Positions 27,032 through 39,418 of a stretch of DNA of 64,000 nt are shown piece by piece (positions within the stretch are counted from its first letter, which is position 1; each line of letters begins with the position of its first letter). The position numbers were made by a program, and so were the translations under genes. This DNA is from Deinococcus sp. Marseille-Q6407 (lineage in GTDB: Bacteria; Deinococcota; Deinococci; Deinococcales; Deinococcaceae). The notes beneath the pieces were generated by a model. That model saw nothing but the letters and a program-made list of their open reading frames with translations, had not been told where the DNA came from and did no database searches. The stretch is from positions 344,076 to 408,075 of the forward strand of contig NZ_CAMPFU010000001.1 of assembly GCF_946848805.1 (NCBI RefSeq). The letters run 5' to 3'.

Positions 27032-28411
27032 TTAGAAAATCTTGCCCGGATTCATGATGCCCTGCGGGTCAAAGACGGCCTTGATCTGCCGCATCAGTTC
27101 CAGGGTGTCGCCGTGTTCGCTGGCAAGGTGGCCTTTTTTATGCAGGCCCACCCCGTGCTCGCCGGTGCAGGTGCCGCCGTGTTCCAGGGCGTGGGCGATC
27201 ATCCGGTCGTAGACCCCGTGGATGGCCGCCCAGCGTGCGGTGTCGTCCGGCGCGGCATGGAAAGTCATGTGGAAATTGCCGTCGCCCACGTGGCCCACCA
27301 GGCTGGCGTCCAGGTTCTCCTCGCGGCACAGCTCGGCGGTGTAGGCCACCATGTCCGGCAGGTTCTGAATCGGCACGCAGATGTCGGTGGTCAGAAAAGC
27401 GTGGCCGGGGTGCTGCGCCGTAATAGCGTAGTAGGCCTTGTGCCGGGCTTCCCAGAGGGCGGCCCGCTCGGGTTCGCTGTAGGCGGTTTCCAGGCCGGTG
27501 CCGCCACTGTCCTCACACAGCTCGCGGGCCAGGGCCAGGGTGCCTTCCAGCGCCCCCTCGGTGGCCGCCGCGAACTCCATCCAGAGGGTTGGCGCCACGG
27601 TGTAGCCGCGGCCCAGGTACTCGTTCACCGCTGCCACCTCGCCGGCGTCAATCAGTTCCAGGCGCTCGGGTTGCAGGGCGGCGCCCATCAGCAGCGCCGC
27701 GCAGGCGGCCCCTTCTTCGATGCTGCCGAAATTGGCCCGCAGCGCTACCACGTGGGCCGGCAGAGGATAGAGCCGCACCGTCAGCTCGGTGATCACGCCC
27801 AGGGTGCCCTCGGCGCCGATAAATAGCCCACGCAGGTCGTAGCCGGCCGCCGTCTTGCGGGCGCGGCTGCCCAGCTGCACCACCTCGCCGCCGGGCAGCA
27901 CCGCCCGCAGCGACAGAATGTTGTCGCGGGTGGTGCCGTAGCGCACCGCCGCCGTGCCCGACGCGTTGGTGCTGGCCATGCCGCCCAGTGAGGCTTCCGC
28001 GCCGGGGTCCACCGGAAAGAATAGCCCTTCGCGCCGCAGCTGCCGGTTCAACTCCGGGTAGGTCACGCCGGCCTGCACGGTGGCCTGAAAACTGCCGGGG
28101 CGCACTTCCAGAATCCGGTTCAGGCCGCTCAGATCCAGCGAAATTCCGCCCTGCACCGGAATCAGCTGGCCTTCCAGGCTGCTGCCGGCCGACCAGGGCA
28201 CCACCGGCAGCCCCTGCTCGGAAGCCAGCCGCAGCGCGGCAATCACGTCTTCCTCGCTGCGGGCGAACACCACCGCGTCGGGCAAGACGGGTGTCTCGCG
28301 GCTCTCGTCGCGGCCGTGCTGTTCGCGTACCGCCGCCGCCAGGGTGAACTGCTCGCCGAAACGTTCCTGCCAGGCGGCCTGGGCCGCTGCCGTGAATTGA
28401 GGATGGGGCAT
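27032..28411 (-). CDS. FAD-linked oxidase, GlcD / D-lactate dehydrogenase type
   Basis: This 459-residue protein has an FAD_binding_4 domain (VVPWSAGSSLEGQLIP, GGMASTNASGTAAVRYG) and the FAD-oxidase C domain with metal and substrate residues in HVGDGNFHM and EHGGTCTGEHGVGLHKKGHL. It oxidises a 2-hydroxy acid such as glycolate or D-lactate. GlcE and GlcF partners are absent here, which favours a stand-alone D-lactate dehydrogenase. The start has TATCCT five bases upstream. Confidence 0.85.
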   Translation of the reverse strand: MPHPQFTAAAQAAWQERFGEQFTLAAAVREQHGRDESRETPVLPDAVVFARSEEDVIAALRLASEQGLPVVPWSAGSSLEGQLIPVQGGISLDLSGLNRILEVRPGSFQATVQAGVTYPELNRQLRREGLFFPVDPGAEASLGGMASTNASGTAAVRYGTTRDNILSLRAVLPGGEVVQLGSRARKTAAGYDLRGLFIGAEGTLGVITELTVRLYPLPAHVVALRANFGSIEEGAACAALLMGAALQPERLELIDAGEVAAVNEYLGRGYTVAPTLWMEFAAATEGALEGTLALARELCEDSGGTGLETAYSEPERAALWEARHKAYYAITAQHPGHAFLTTDICVPIQNLPDMVAYTAELCREENLDASLVGHVGDGNFHMTFHAAPDDTARWAAIHGVYDRMIAHALEHGGTCTGEHGVGLHKKGHLASEHGDTLELMRQIKAVFDPQGIMNPGKIF

Positions 28412-28416
28412 AAGTC

Positions 28417-28422
28417 AGGATA
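28417..28422 (-). promoter_or_regulatory. leaderless -10 element of the FAD oxidase gene
   Basis: TATCCT lies five bases before the ATG at 28411. Confidence 0.45.
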
Positions 28423-28468
28423 AGCCCGCCGGCGCCGCTGCTCTTCCGGGCCGTCCCACATCACAAGA

Positions 28469-28498
28469 CAGGCTGCGGAGCCGGATGCCCGCAGCCTG
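28469..28498 (-). terminator. hairpin downstream of icd
   Basis: A perfect 10-bp inverted repeat, CAGGCTGCGG and CCGCAGCCTG with a 10-base loop, lies 24 bases past the icd stop. The T tract is poor, so it may be Rho-assisted. Confidence 0.5.
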
Positions 28499-28521
28499 CT
28501 TCACAACACCGGAAAAGGGTC

Positions 28522-29775
<1,254 letters not shown>

Positions 29776-29952
29776 GTTCCTCAGTCTAGCGTGTCATAAA
29801 GGGGCTGTCTTGTCACTACGGCGGTAAGGGCAGCTGTATATCCGGCGGGGCCGGACGCCGCCTGAAGGTCAAGGCGCCTTGATTGATTCCTTACCGGACC
29901 CGGCGTATATGCAGCCATGCTGTCCCCATTCCAATTCAAGGAGGACATACTC

Positions 29953-30201
29953 ATGGCAGAAGATAAAAGTATCCTGGAAAATCTGGCCGATGTCGCAAGC
30001 GCCAAAGTGAACGAAGGGGCCGACCGCGCCAGCGCTGCTGGTCATAACATCGCCAGCAACGAAGGCAGCCTGCTGGACAAGGCCAGCGACAAGCTGCACG
30101 AAGGCGCCGACCGCCTGCGCGCCGAAGTGGACAATGCCCAGGCCAACTCCTCCTTCGACAAGGCCAAAGACCAGATCAGCGACGCGCTGAACGGCAAATA
30201 A
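29953..30201 (+). CDS. small hydrophilic LEA-like / stress protein
   Basis: This 82-residue, highly charged protein has no cysteine and no membrane segment. It is built from repeated amphipathic helices of the form KVNEGADRASAAGHN and KLHEGADRLRAEVDNA, followed by FDKAKDQISDALNGK. Such sequences resemble late-embryogenesis-abundant or CsbD-type protectants that help cells survive drying; that role is inference. It has a strong ribosome site (AAGGAGG) eight bases before the ATG and its own terminator, so it is a monocistronic, probably well expressed gene. Confidence 0.8.
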   Translation: MAEDKSILENLADVASAKVNEGADRASAAGHNIASNEGSLLDKASDKLHEGADRLRAEVDNAQANSSFDKAKDQISDALNGK

Positions 30202-30228
30202 GCCCCAGACTCACCTCAGCTGATTCTG

Positions 30229-30258
30229 ACCGCTCATCTCCAGGGATGGGCGGTTTTT
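30229..30258 (+). terminator. intrinsic terminator of the LEA-like gene
   Basis: ACCGCTCATC pairs with GATGGGCGGT around a six-base loop and is followed by a run of T residues. Confidence 0.75.
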
Positions 30259-30276
30259 GCTGGCCTGGAGCCGGGG

Positions 30277-30282
30277 TAAACT
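30277..30282 (+). promoter_or_regulatory. leaderless -10 element of DinB gene
   Basis: TAAACT lies seven bases before the ATG at 30290. Confidence 0.5.
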
Positions 30283-30289
30283 GGCTCTC

Positions 30290-30793
<504 letters not shown>

Positions 30794-30897
30794 GGGACAC
30801 CCCTCTAGAGAAGCTGAAGCTGCGAGGACGCCTGCTTTCTCCCGTCGGCTCGCTGAAGTTCTGCCCGAGCGGTTTCCCGCCAGCCTTTCCCGGTCGC

Positions 30898-31209
30898 TCA
30901 GCCTTCGGCGATGTGCTGCAGGTTCTCGGTCCGGCCGGCCAGTTCCGGCAGTTCCAGCGCCTTTAACCCCTTGACTGTGCGGCTCAGGCCGGCGCCGTCA
31001 ATGCGGCCCTGGTTCCAGCCGGCAATCAGCATGGCGCAGCCTTGCAGCACCTCACTCACCTGCTCCTTGTGGAACATGGCGGCCAGGTTGCCGGCCTGGG
31101 GGGGCTGGGTCTGCTGGGCCTGGGCCTGCACGTCCAGCACCACCTGCATGAAAATCTGGTCCAGGCGGGCGCGGTCATCGGGGCTGACGGAAAGGTCGGT
31201 GTAGGTCAT
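30898..31209 (-). CDS. conserved small protein of unknown function
   Basis: This 103-residue protein starts MTYTDLSVSPDDRARLDQIF. It is mostly helical, with a Gln/Pro-rich linker (VQAQAQQTQPPQAGN) in the middle and no membrane segment or catalytic motif I recognise. The start is fixed by TACACT seven bases upstream. It is divergent from era. Confidence 0.65.
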   Translation of the reverse strand: MTYTDLSVSPDDRARLDQIFMQVVLDVQAQAQQTQPPQAGNLAAMFHKEQVSEVLQGCAMLIAGWNQGRIDGAGLSRTVKGLKALELPELAGRTENLQHIAEG

Positions 31210-31216
31210 CCACCGC

Positions 31217-31222
31217 AGTGTA
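31217..31222 (-). promoter_or_regulatory. leaderless -10 element of the 103-residue protein gene
   Basis: TACACT lies seven bases before the ATG at 31209. Confidence 0.5.
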
Positions 31223-31346
31223 AGCGGAGGCCGGAAGAGAAAATGGTGGTGGCGTATGCGTGGCGCAAGAGACGGAGCAAGAGACGTAAATGAAGCCTCT
31301 GCCTGCCGCACACCGCTCCCGCCGCCCCGCATGACACAATAGAAGG

Positions 31347-32261
<915 letters not shown>

Positions 32262-32297
32262 GGCGGGCAGAGGACCCGGGGCGCAGCGGCAGCGCTT

Positions 32298-33155
32298 CTA
32301 GCCGCTGCGCCTGGCTGGGTACAGGTTCGGGAACCCCGCGTAGTGAGCACCGGCAAAATACAGTCCATCCGGCGCCACGTTGATGCCGGCCTGCCGCCGG
32401 TCGGTGCTGGCCAGGATGTCCGCCACCGCTTCCGGGGGCAGTTTGCCCTGACCCACCGCCAGCAGGGTGCCCACCAGCCCGCGCACCATGTGGCGCAGGA
32501 AGCTTTCGCCCACCACTTCCAGAGTGACCCGCCGGCCGTAAGGTAGGGCTGAGGCCGTGACTGCCAACCGCTGCAACTCGCGCACGGTCTGGCGGTCCTC
32601 CTTGGTGGCAAACGCCGCGAAATCGTGCAGGCCAGTCAGGTGCTCGGCGGCGGCGTTCATGGCGGCCAGGTCCAGCGCGCCGCGTACCCACAGCGAGCGG
32701 CCCTCTTCCAGCGGATGCCGCGCCGGGGCGTTTAGAATCTGGTAGAGATACTGCCGCTGGGTGCAGGAAAAGCGGGCGTGAAAGCCTGCCGGGGCCGAGC
32801 GGGCGTCCAGCACCACCACGCTGCGCGGCAGTTGACGGGCCAACGCCAGCGCCAGCCGCTCCGCCGGGATGCGGGGGGCCTGCAGATCCACGTGCGCCGG
32901 CATGCTCAGGGCATGGACTCCGGCGTCGGTGCGGCCGGCGGCCACCGGGCGGGCGGCGTCCAGCCCCAGCCGGGTCAGAGCGGCGTGCAGGGTGTCCTGC
33001 ACACTGGGCGCGTTGGGCTGACTTTGCCAGCCGCCGTACGCGCTGCCGTCCCAGGCCGCTGTCAGCAGCACCCGCGTCCAGCCCTCTGGCGGCGCGTAGT
33101 GCAGCGGGCGCGGGGCGGCGGGGTCGGGCGGAAACTGGGGCGGGGCGTCACTCAT
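32298..33155 (-). CDS. truA: tRNA pseudouridine synthase A
   Basis: This 285-residue enzyme makes pseudouridine at positions 38-40 of tRNA. The catalytic Asp lies in [19 protein letters not shown]. Other family blocks are [34 protein letters not shown] and [19 protein letters not shown]. The start at 33155 is chosen because TAGCCT lies eight bases upstream; an upstream ATG at 33188 is rejected. It is divergent from the small monooxygenase-like gene, and the two promoters nearly abut. Confidence 0.92.
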   Translation of the reverse strand: MSDAPPQFPPDPAAPRPLHYAPPEGWTRVLLTAAWDGSAYGGWQSQPNAPSVQDTLHAALTRLGLDAARPVAAGRTDAGVHALSMPAHVDLQAPRIPAERLALALARQLPRSVVVLDARSAPAGFHARFSCTQRQYLYQILNAPARHPLEEGRSLWVRGALDLAAMNAAAEHLTGLHDFAAFATKEDRQTVRELQRLAVTASALPYGRRVTLEVVGESFLRHMVRGLVGTLLAVGQGKLPPEAVADILASTDRRQAGINVAPDGLYFAGAHYAGFPNLYPARRSG

Positions 33156-33163
33156 GCCTGCCC

Positions 33164-33169
33164 AGGCTA
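33164..33169 (-). promoter_or_regulatory. leaderless -10 element of truA
   Basis: TAGCCT lies eight bases before the ATG at 33155. Confidence 0.5.
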
Positions 33170-33174
33170 GCGCG

Positions 33175-33180
33175 TAGGCT
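33175..33180 (+). promoter_or_regulatory. leaderless -10 element of small monooxygenase-like gene
   Basis: TAGGCT lies six bases before the ATG at 33187. It is five bases from the opposing truA element. Confidence 0.5.
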
Positions 33181-33186
33181 GGGTTC

Positions 33187-33447
33187 ATGACGCACTCGGT
33201 TGAAGAAGGCCACTGGGTTCATTTTGCAGAGCGGCGGGGCGGCGCGGCGGCCCTCTGGGCGCTGGCACAGGCGTGGGCCAGTCTGCCTGGCTTTCTGGGC
33301 GCCGAGGTGCTGCACAGCCCGGCACAAGCCGACAGCGCGGGCGAACTGGTGTTGCTGGTCACCCGCTGGCAGGGCGCGGTGCCGCCGCTGGAATTGCCGG
33401 CCGGCACGCGCGGCTGGGCCTTTCAGGTGATGACCCAGCCTCAGTAG
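33187..33447 (+). CDS. small protein resembling antibiotic-biosynthesis-monooxygenase fold
   Basis: This 86-residue protein has the size and pattern of a dimeric alpha-beta-barrel (ABM-like): [23 protein letters not shown] followed by [11 protein letters not shown] and a short C-terminal strand. The assignment is by pattern only. Such proteins are small-molecule oxygenases or haem-degrading enzymes, or are merely related folds. It uses a leaderless start. Confidence 0.6.
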   Translation: MTHSVEEGHWVHFAERRGGAAALWALAQAWASLPGFLGAEVLHSPAQADSAGELVLLVTRWQGAVPPLELPAGTRGWAFQVMTQPQ

Positions 33448-33478
33448 GGGTGAGATCCAGTCCTACTCGCCGGCCCGC

Positions 33479-34750
33479 TCAGTCCAGCCGCAGAGGATCG
33501 CTGCTCGGCACGCTGGACTGCCGCAGGTTCTGAATGGCCCGCAGGGTTTCTTCCTGCTGCTGCTGAGAACGCGACCCGGCCTGGGACAGAGACTGGAGGC
33601 TGTCTTCCAGCATGGCCCGCACCTCGGCGGCAGCGGTCGCGGCGGCGGCACTGCCGGCCGGCAGGCGCAGGTAGAGCCGCGCCGCTTCCTCGCAGCGTTC
33701 GGCCAGGCCGCGCAGGCGGTAGCCCTCGGCCGTGATCACGTCTTCCTCCGGCAGGTCGGCCACCCGGTCACGCACCATCTGCAGCCCGGCAGCCAGGTCG
33801 TCCGGGAGCCGGCTGGTCAGCGCGTCACTACCGCCGCCGCTGGGGGTAGAGGCGGCTGGGGTGGCAGTGGGCGCTGCGGAGGCTTCTGTCCGGACTTCTG
33901 CCTGCCCGGGCGCGCTGGATACAGTCGGCACGGGTTTCGTGACCGGAGCCAGCGCGCCCGGCACCAGATTGGCTGCGGTGGGGCTCCGCAGGGTGTGCCA
34001 CAGCCATTCCCTGAACGGTGGCGCTGCTCCCCGGTTCTCAAAGTAGCCGCTGCGGTAATCGCGCACCCGGTCATCGGAAAACAGGTACATGCTGCCGAAA
34101 ATCCAAGCTATCCCCAGCCACCATAGGCCGCTGGAAAACGTCGTGACCGTAATGAGTACCCAGGGCAGCCAGGAGAAGGAACTGCCCTCTATCTGCTGCA
34201 CCCAGCGCAGCGGTTCGCCGCCGAAGTTGCGCCAGGCGTCCACCTGCGCCCAGTCCTGCGGCGTAACCGCAATGCGGTCGCCTGCCTGCAGGGCCTGCGC
34301 CTGCAGCGCGGTCAGCTCGGCGGCGGCCGGGTCGCGCTGGTCCGGCTGCACCGTGAACAGCCGCCCACCCAGGTCGGCCACCGCAACGAGCTGCAGGCCC
34401 TCGCGCCCGCGCCGGTCGGCGGTGTCGGGCAGCCAGTGCAGCGTGACCCGGCTTTGGCGCACGTCGGCCCCCAGGGAGCGCATGGCCTGTTCCAGACGTT
34501 CCAGTTCATTCAGCGCATAAACCTGCAGGCCCTGCCGCCCTTTGGCCGAAAAATGTGGAACAGGCTGCCCCAGCGGCGCGGCTGGGGTCGTTGTCGGGCT
34601 GACCAGCGGACTGCTGACCTCCGGCGGAGTCTCGTGCAGAATCACCACTGGCACGTCCTGCACCTCGGTAGTGGCGAAGCGGCGGTCCCGCTTGCGCTGC
34701 TGGCTGAAGTCGGAGGAATCAGAAGTCTTTTTGGGTGTGCTGCGTTTCAT
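33479..34750 (-). CDS. Deinococcus-type membrane protein of unknown function
   Basis: This 423-residue protein has a basic, Ser/Thr/Pro-rich N-terminus, a globular region at about 70-190 (KGRQGLQVYALNELERLEQAMRS opening it), one hydrophobic hairpin at about 193-224 and a C-terminal helical region rich in Ala and Gln (about 330-415) that could form a coiled coil. No enzymatic motif is seen. A ribosome site (AGGAG) precedes the ATG. I do not recognise the family. Confidence 0.65.
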   Translation of the reverse strand: MKRSTPKKTSDSSDFSQQRKRDRRFATTEVQDVPVVILHETPPEVSSPLVSPTTTPAAPLGQPVPHFSAKGRQGLQVYALNELERLEQAMRSLGADVRQSRVTLHWLPDTADRRGREGLQLVAVADLGGRLFTVQPDQRDPAAAELTALQAQALQAGDRIAVTPQDWAQVDAWRNFGGEPLRWVQQIEGSSFSWLPWVLITVTTFSSGLWWLGIAWIFGSMYLFSDDRVRDYRSGYFENRGAAPPFREWLWHTLRSPTAANLVPGALAPVTKPVPTVSSAPGQAEVRTEASAAPTATPAASTPSGGGSDALTSRLPDDLAAGLQMVRDRVADLPEEDVITAEGYRLRGLAERCEEAARLYLRLPAGSAAAATAAAEVRAMLEDSLQSLSQAGSRSQQQQEETLRAIQNLRQSSVPSSDPLRLD

Positions 34751-34911
34751 GGCGCTCCTGTCTGGTCTGAAGCGGTGCGGGGGAAAAGGGGGAGCTGGCT
34801 CTTAGTGTACCCGCGGGCCGCATGCCCGGCCGGCACCGGGCCTCCGGCTGCGCTGCTCATGGTGGCCGGTACGCGGCTGAGCGGCCCCGGGTTCCCGACG
34901 GGGGTGCTTGG

Positions 34912-34941
34912 TTGCTCCGGAGGACGCTCGCATGATAAAAT
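34912..34941 (+). promoter_or_regulatory. promoter of the rplU-rpmA operon, with long leader
   Basis: TTGCTC at 34912-34917 and TAAAAT at 34936-34941 are separated by 18 bases, and TGA before the -10 makes it an extended -10 promoter. The transcript would carry a leader of about 180 bases before rplU, unlike most genes here. Confidence 0.5.
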
Positions 34942-34947
34942 CCCCCT

Positions 34948-35126
34948 TCGGTTGCCCTGCTTGACGTGGGGCTATGCGCCTGCGCCCAGAAAGCACGTTC
35001 GGCCCTGCCCAGTGATTCCCCGCCTTCCAGTTCGCTGGAGGCCGGCGGTCAGACGGAGGGGGCACCCTGACCGAAATCCAGAAACCGGACCGGGGCAGAC
35101 AAGGCGGCGCAGCGGGAGGAAACAAG
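34948..35126 (+). promoter_or_regulatory. rplU 5' leader, possible autoregulatory RNA
   Basis: This stretch between the promoter and rplU has no open gene on the plus strand. It is GC-rich with several short inverted repeats, and ends in the ribosome site GGGAGGA before the ATG. Ribosomal-protein leaders for L21 are known in other bacteria. I cannot confirm a fold by eye. Confidence 0.3.
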
Positions 35127-35429
35127 ATGTTTGCAATTATCAAGAGCGGTGGAAAACAGTACCGCGTATCTGAAGGCGACGTAATCCGCGTGGAGAGCCT
35201 GCAGGGCGAAGCCGGCGACAAGATGGACTTTACTCCGGTGCTGGTGGGCGGCGAACAGACCGCCTACGGCGACGACGCCGGCCGCTACACCGTGAACGCC
35301 GAAGTAGTGGAGCACGGCCGCGGCGAAAAGATCTACGTGCGCAAGTACAAGAGCGGCGTGCAGTTCCGCCGCCGCACCGGCCACCGCCAGAGCTACACCG
35401 CGATCCGGATCACCGGCATCACGGCCTAA
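35127..35429 (+). CDS. rplU: 50S ribosomal protein L21
   Basis: This 100-residue 23S rRNA-binding protein has MFAIIKSGGKQYRVSEGD at the N-terminus, a middle FTPVLVGGEQTAYG and the basic C-terminal KYKSGVQFRRRTGHRQSYT. A GGAGGA ribosome site lies eight bases before the ATG. It is first in the conserved rplU-rpmA-obg cluster. Confidence 0.97.
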   Translation: MFAIIKSGGKQYRVSEGDVIRVESLQGEAGDKMDFTPVLVGGEQTAYGDDAGRYTVNAEVVEHGRGEKIYVRKYKSGVQFRRRTGHRQSYTAIRITGITA

Positions 35430-35459
35430 GCCCACTTACCCTCTTAAGGAGAATCTGAA

Positions 35460-35708
35460 ATGGCACACAAAAAAGGCGTAGGTTCGTCCAAGAACGGACG
35501 CGACAGCAACCCCAAGTACCTGGGCGTGAAGAAGTTCGGCGGCGAAAAGGTGCTGGCCGGCAACATCCTGGTCCGCCAGCGCGGCACCAAGTTCAAGGCC
35601 GGCCCCAACGTGGGTATGGGCCGCGACCACACCCTGTTCGCCCTGGTGGACGGGCAGGTCGTGTTCAACGACCGTGGCCAGAAGGGCCGCTTCATCAGCG
35701 TCGAGTAA
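35460..35708 (+). CDS. rpmA: 50S ribosomal protein L27
   Basis: This 82-residue protein has a flexible N-terminus ([20 protein letters not shown]) that reaches the peptidyl-transferase centre. It begins directly with AHKK, without the cleaved extension seen in Firmicutes. It starts 30 bases after rplU with an AAGGAGA ribosome site and is followed by a strong terminator. Confidence 0.97.
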   Translation: MAHKKGVGSSKNGRDSNPKYLGVKKFGGEKVLAGNILVRQRGTKFKAGPNVGMGRDHTLFALVDGQVVFNDRGQKGRFISVE

Positions 35709-35734
35709 CCGGCTCCGCACACGCTGAGCCCCCG

Positions 35735-35768
35735 CACCCTCGCCCGCTTCCGGGGAGGGTGTTTTTTT
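35735..35768 (+). terminator. intrinsic terminator between rpmA and obg
   Basis: CACCCTC pairs with GAGGGTG, followed by seven T residues. Obg expression past this point needs read-through or its own promoter. Confidence 0.85.
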
Positions 35769-35811
35769 ATGAAGTTGAAGGGGTGCCCGTCAGGCGCCCA
35801 AGGGAGAAATG

Positions 35812-37113
35812 ATGGCTTTTAGAGACACCCTGGAAATCGAAGTGGCGGCGGGAAACGGTGGCGACGGTGCCATGAGCTTTCACCGGGCCAAATATCTGGA
35901 AAAAGGTGGCCCCGACGGCGGGCATGGTGGGCATGGCGGCAGCGTGATTCTGCGGGCCGTGGAAGGCGTGGAGTCGCTGGAGCGGATGGTGGGCCGGCGC
36001 AAGTTCAAGGCCGAAAACGGCCGCTACGGCGAAGGCCGGCTACGCCAGGGCCGCGACGGCGAGGACCTCTTTATCGAGGTGCCGGTGGGCACCACCGCCT
36101 TTGACCGTGACAGTGGCCGGGTGGTTGCCGACCTGACCGAAGCCGGCCAGGAAAAAGTGGTGGCGCGGGGCGGCGCCGGCGGGCGCGGCAACTCCACCTT
36201 TGTCAGCGCCACCCGGCAGGCCCCCCGCTTTGCCGAGCTGGGCATTCCCGGCCAGAAGCGCCGGCTGCGGCTGGAACTGCGCCTGATTGCCGACGTGGGC
36301 CTGGTGGGCTACCCCAATGCGGGCAAAAGCAGCCTGCTGGCCGCGCTGAGCAACGCCCGGCCCGGCATTGCCGATTACCCGTTCACCACCCTCAGCCCCA
36401 ACCTGGGCGTGGTGGAGCGGCCCGGCACGGACGAACGCTTTACCCTGGCCGACATCCCCGGCATCATCGAAGGGGCCAGCGAGGGCAAGGGCCTGGGCCT
36501 GGAATTTCTGCGCCACATCAGCCGCACCCGGCTGCTGGTGTACGTGCTGGACGTGACCGTGAACCCGGTTGAGGAACTGCGGCAGTTGCAGGCCGAGCTG
36601 CGTTCCTACGACCCGCAGCTGCTGGAATCCCCGGCGCTGATTGCGCTGAACAAGGTGGAACTGGTCGAAGAAGACCTGGCCCTGATGGTGGAAGACGACC
36701 TAGCGGCCGAGTTCGGCCTGGCGGTGCTGCCGGTCAGTGCCCGCGAGGGCCAGGGTCTGGACGACCTGCGTGGCACCATCTTCGACCTGCTGCCCAGCCG
36801 CGAGCTGTGGGCCGAGACGCACGCGCTGGACGAGGAAGACGATACGGTCCGCGAAGAACCGCTGCGCATCGAATTCCACGAGGAAGAAGCCGGCGAGGGC
36901 GAGGAGAACGAGCGCATCTGGACGGTGCATGGGGGCGGCTTCGAGGACAAACTGGTGCGCTTTGCCCGGCACCTGGAAGACGCCGCCGAGTACCTGGCCA
37001 ACCTCTTCAAGCGCCAGGGCCTGAACAACGCCCTCAAGCGCGCCGGCGCCCGCGAAGGCGACACCGTAGAAATCGGTACCTTCCGCTTCGAGTATTACGA
37101 GGACGAGAACTGA
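35812..37113 (+). CDS. obg: GTPase Obg/CgtA
   Basis: This 433-residue GTPase is involved in 50S assembly and the stress response. The glycine-rich Obg fold is at 1-158 ([22 protein letters not shown]). The G domain has GYPNAGKSS as G1, the TTLSPNLG switch and DIPGIIEG as G3, with NKVE as G4. A C-terminal OCT domain ends at 433. ATG at 35812 is preferred over 35809 because it gives five bases to the AGGGAG ribosome site. Confidence 0.95.
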   Translation: MAFRDTLEIEVAAGNGGDGAMSFHRAKYLEKGGPDGGHGGHGGSVILRAVEGVESLERMVGRRKFKAENGRYGEGRLRQGRDGEDLFIEVPVGTTAFDRDSGRVVADLTEAGQEKVVARGGAGGRGNSTFVSATRQAPRFAELGIPGQKRRLRLELRLIADVGLVGYPNAGKSSLLAALSNARPGIADYPFTTLSPNLGVVERPGTDERFTLADIPGIIEGASEGKGLGLEFLRHISRTRLLVYVLDVTVNPVEELRQLQAELRSYDPQLLESPALIALNKVELVEEDLALMVEDDLAAEFGLAVLPVSAREGQGLDDLRGTIFDLLPSRELWAETHALDEEDDTVREEPLRIEFHEEEAGEGEENERIWTVHGGGFEDKLVRFARHLEDAAEYLANLFKRQGLNNALKRAGAREGDTVEIGTFRFEYYEDEN

Positions 37114-37152
37114 AGCCCGCCCTGGCTCTAGCTGCTTCTCATCCGCTGCGCT

Positions 37153-37158
37153 TAAAAT
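37153..37158 (+). promoter_or_regulatory. leaderless -10 element of lptF
   Basis: TAAAAT lies seven bases before the ATG at 37166. Confidence 0.5.
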
Positions 37159-37165
37159 AGAACTT

Positions 37166-38209
37166 ATGTCCAGATTGACCCGTTACATCCTGCTTGACGT
37201 GTTGAAGTGGTATGTGATGGGTTTTCTGCTGTTCGTGGTGCTGCAGATGACCGACGTGATCAGCCAGACGGCGGGCGTGTTCCTGAACTACCACGCCTCG
37301 CCGCAGCAGGCACTGTCGACGCTGCTGTATAACCTGCCTACTTTGCTCAACCGCTCGCTGGTGCTGGCGGTGCCGTTCGCGGTGCTGCTTTCGTTCGGGC
37401 GGATGCAGGGCGACAGCGAAATCAAGGCGATGTACGCTTCGGGCGTGCGGCCTCTTTCGCTGGTCTGGCCGCTGGCTTTGCCTTTCCTGGTGGTCGGGGC
37501 GCTGACTTTCTGGAACTCCGGCTGGGTGGCGCCCTGGGCCAATGCCCGCTGGTACGACGCCTGGTACGATATCTACGGCATGACTCCGCAGCCGCCCACC
37601 AAGGAAATGTACGCTTACTCGGAAGGGGAGACGCTGTTTTACGCCGGGCGAGTGTCTAGCAGCGAGCAAGCACAGCAAGCCCTGCTGAACGGCGTGATGG
37701 TGCAGCGCGGCAATGAGGTGATCACGGCTGACAGTGGTGTGTGGAACACCGCTGCCCAGACCTGGACCCTGACCGATCCGTGGGTGACTCGGCCCGGTGG
37801 CGTGCCGCAGCAGACCAGCGGGCCGCTGACGTTGGCAGAAAAGGACACCCTGGCCCCGCCCCGCCCCGAGGCCGACCAGCTGAGCAGCGCCCAGCTGCGC
37901 GCCGACCTGACCGACCCTGAGCTGCAAGGGGCCGAGCGCCGCACGCTGGAGCACCAGCTGGCCAGCCGCACCGCCGATTCCTTTACCGCTGTGATTTTTG
38001 CGCTGGCGGCCGGGCTGCTGGGCCTGCTGATGCCGAACCGCGCCTGGGCTTTTGCGGCGGTGCTGCTGGTGATCGTGGTGTATTACGTGCCCTGGACACT
38101 GGGGCCGCAGCTGGCAGCGGGTGGAGCGCTGTCTCCGGCGCTGGTGGCCTGGCTGCCCAACCTGATTTTTATCGTGCTGGCAGCGGCGCTGGCCTGGAGG
38201 CTGCGGTGA
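37166..38209 (+). CDS. lptF: LptF/LptG family permease (first of a pair)
   Basis: This 347-residue inner-membrane protein of the YjgP/YjgQ family has three N-terminal helices (WYVMGFLLFVVLQMTDVI; VLAVPFAVLLSFGRMQGDSEIKAM), a periplasmic beta-jellyroll domain in the middle, and three C-terminal helices (FALAAGLLGLLMP onward). In Gram-negative bacteria it pairs with LptG and the ATPase LptB to extract lipopolysaccharide. Deinococcus lacks classical LPS, so the cargo here is probably another envelope lipid. It precedes lptG on the same strand by 49 bases. Confidence 0.85.
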   Translation: MSRLTRYILLDVLKWYVMGFLLFVVLQMTDVISQTAGVFLNYHASPQQALSTLLYNLPTLLNRSLVLAVPFAVLLSFGRMQGDSEIKAMYASGVRPLSLVWPLALPFLVVGALTFWNSGWVAPWANARWYDAWYDIYGMTPQPPTKEMYAYSEGETLFYAGRVSSSEQAQQALLNGVMVQRGNEVITADSGVWNTAAQTWTLTDPWVTRPGGVPQQTSGPLTLAEKDTLAPPRPEADQLSSAQLRADLTDPELQGAERRTLEHQLASRTADSFTAVIFALAAGLLGLLMPNRAWAFAAVLLVIVVYYVPWTLGPQLAAGGALSPALVAWLPNLIFIVLAAALAWRLR

Positions 38210-38258
38210 GGCTAAAGGCCATGAAGCCGGCACCAGCGGCCATGAAGGGAGACCAGGC

Positions 38259-39356
<1,098 letters not shown>

Positions 39357-39418
39357 AGCCCAGCCTAAGCTGAAGGTTGTGAACGCAGCGGGGAAGCCGG
39401 GATAAGGTGAAAGGCGAC

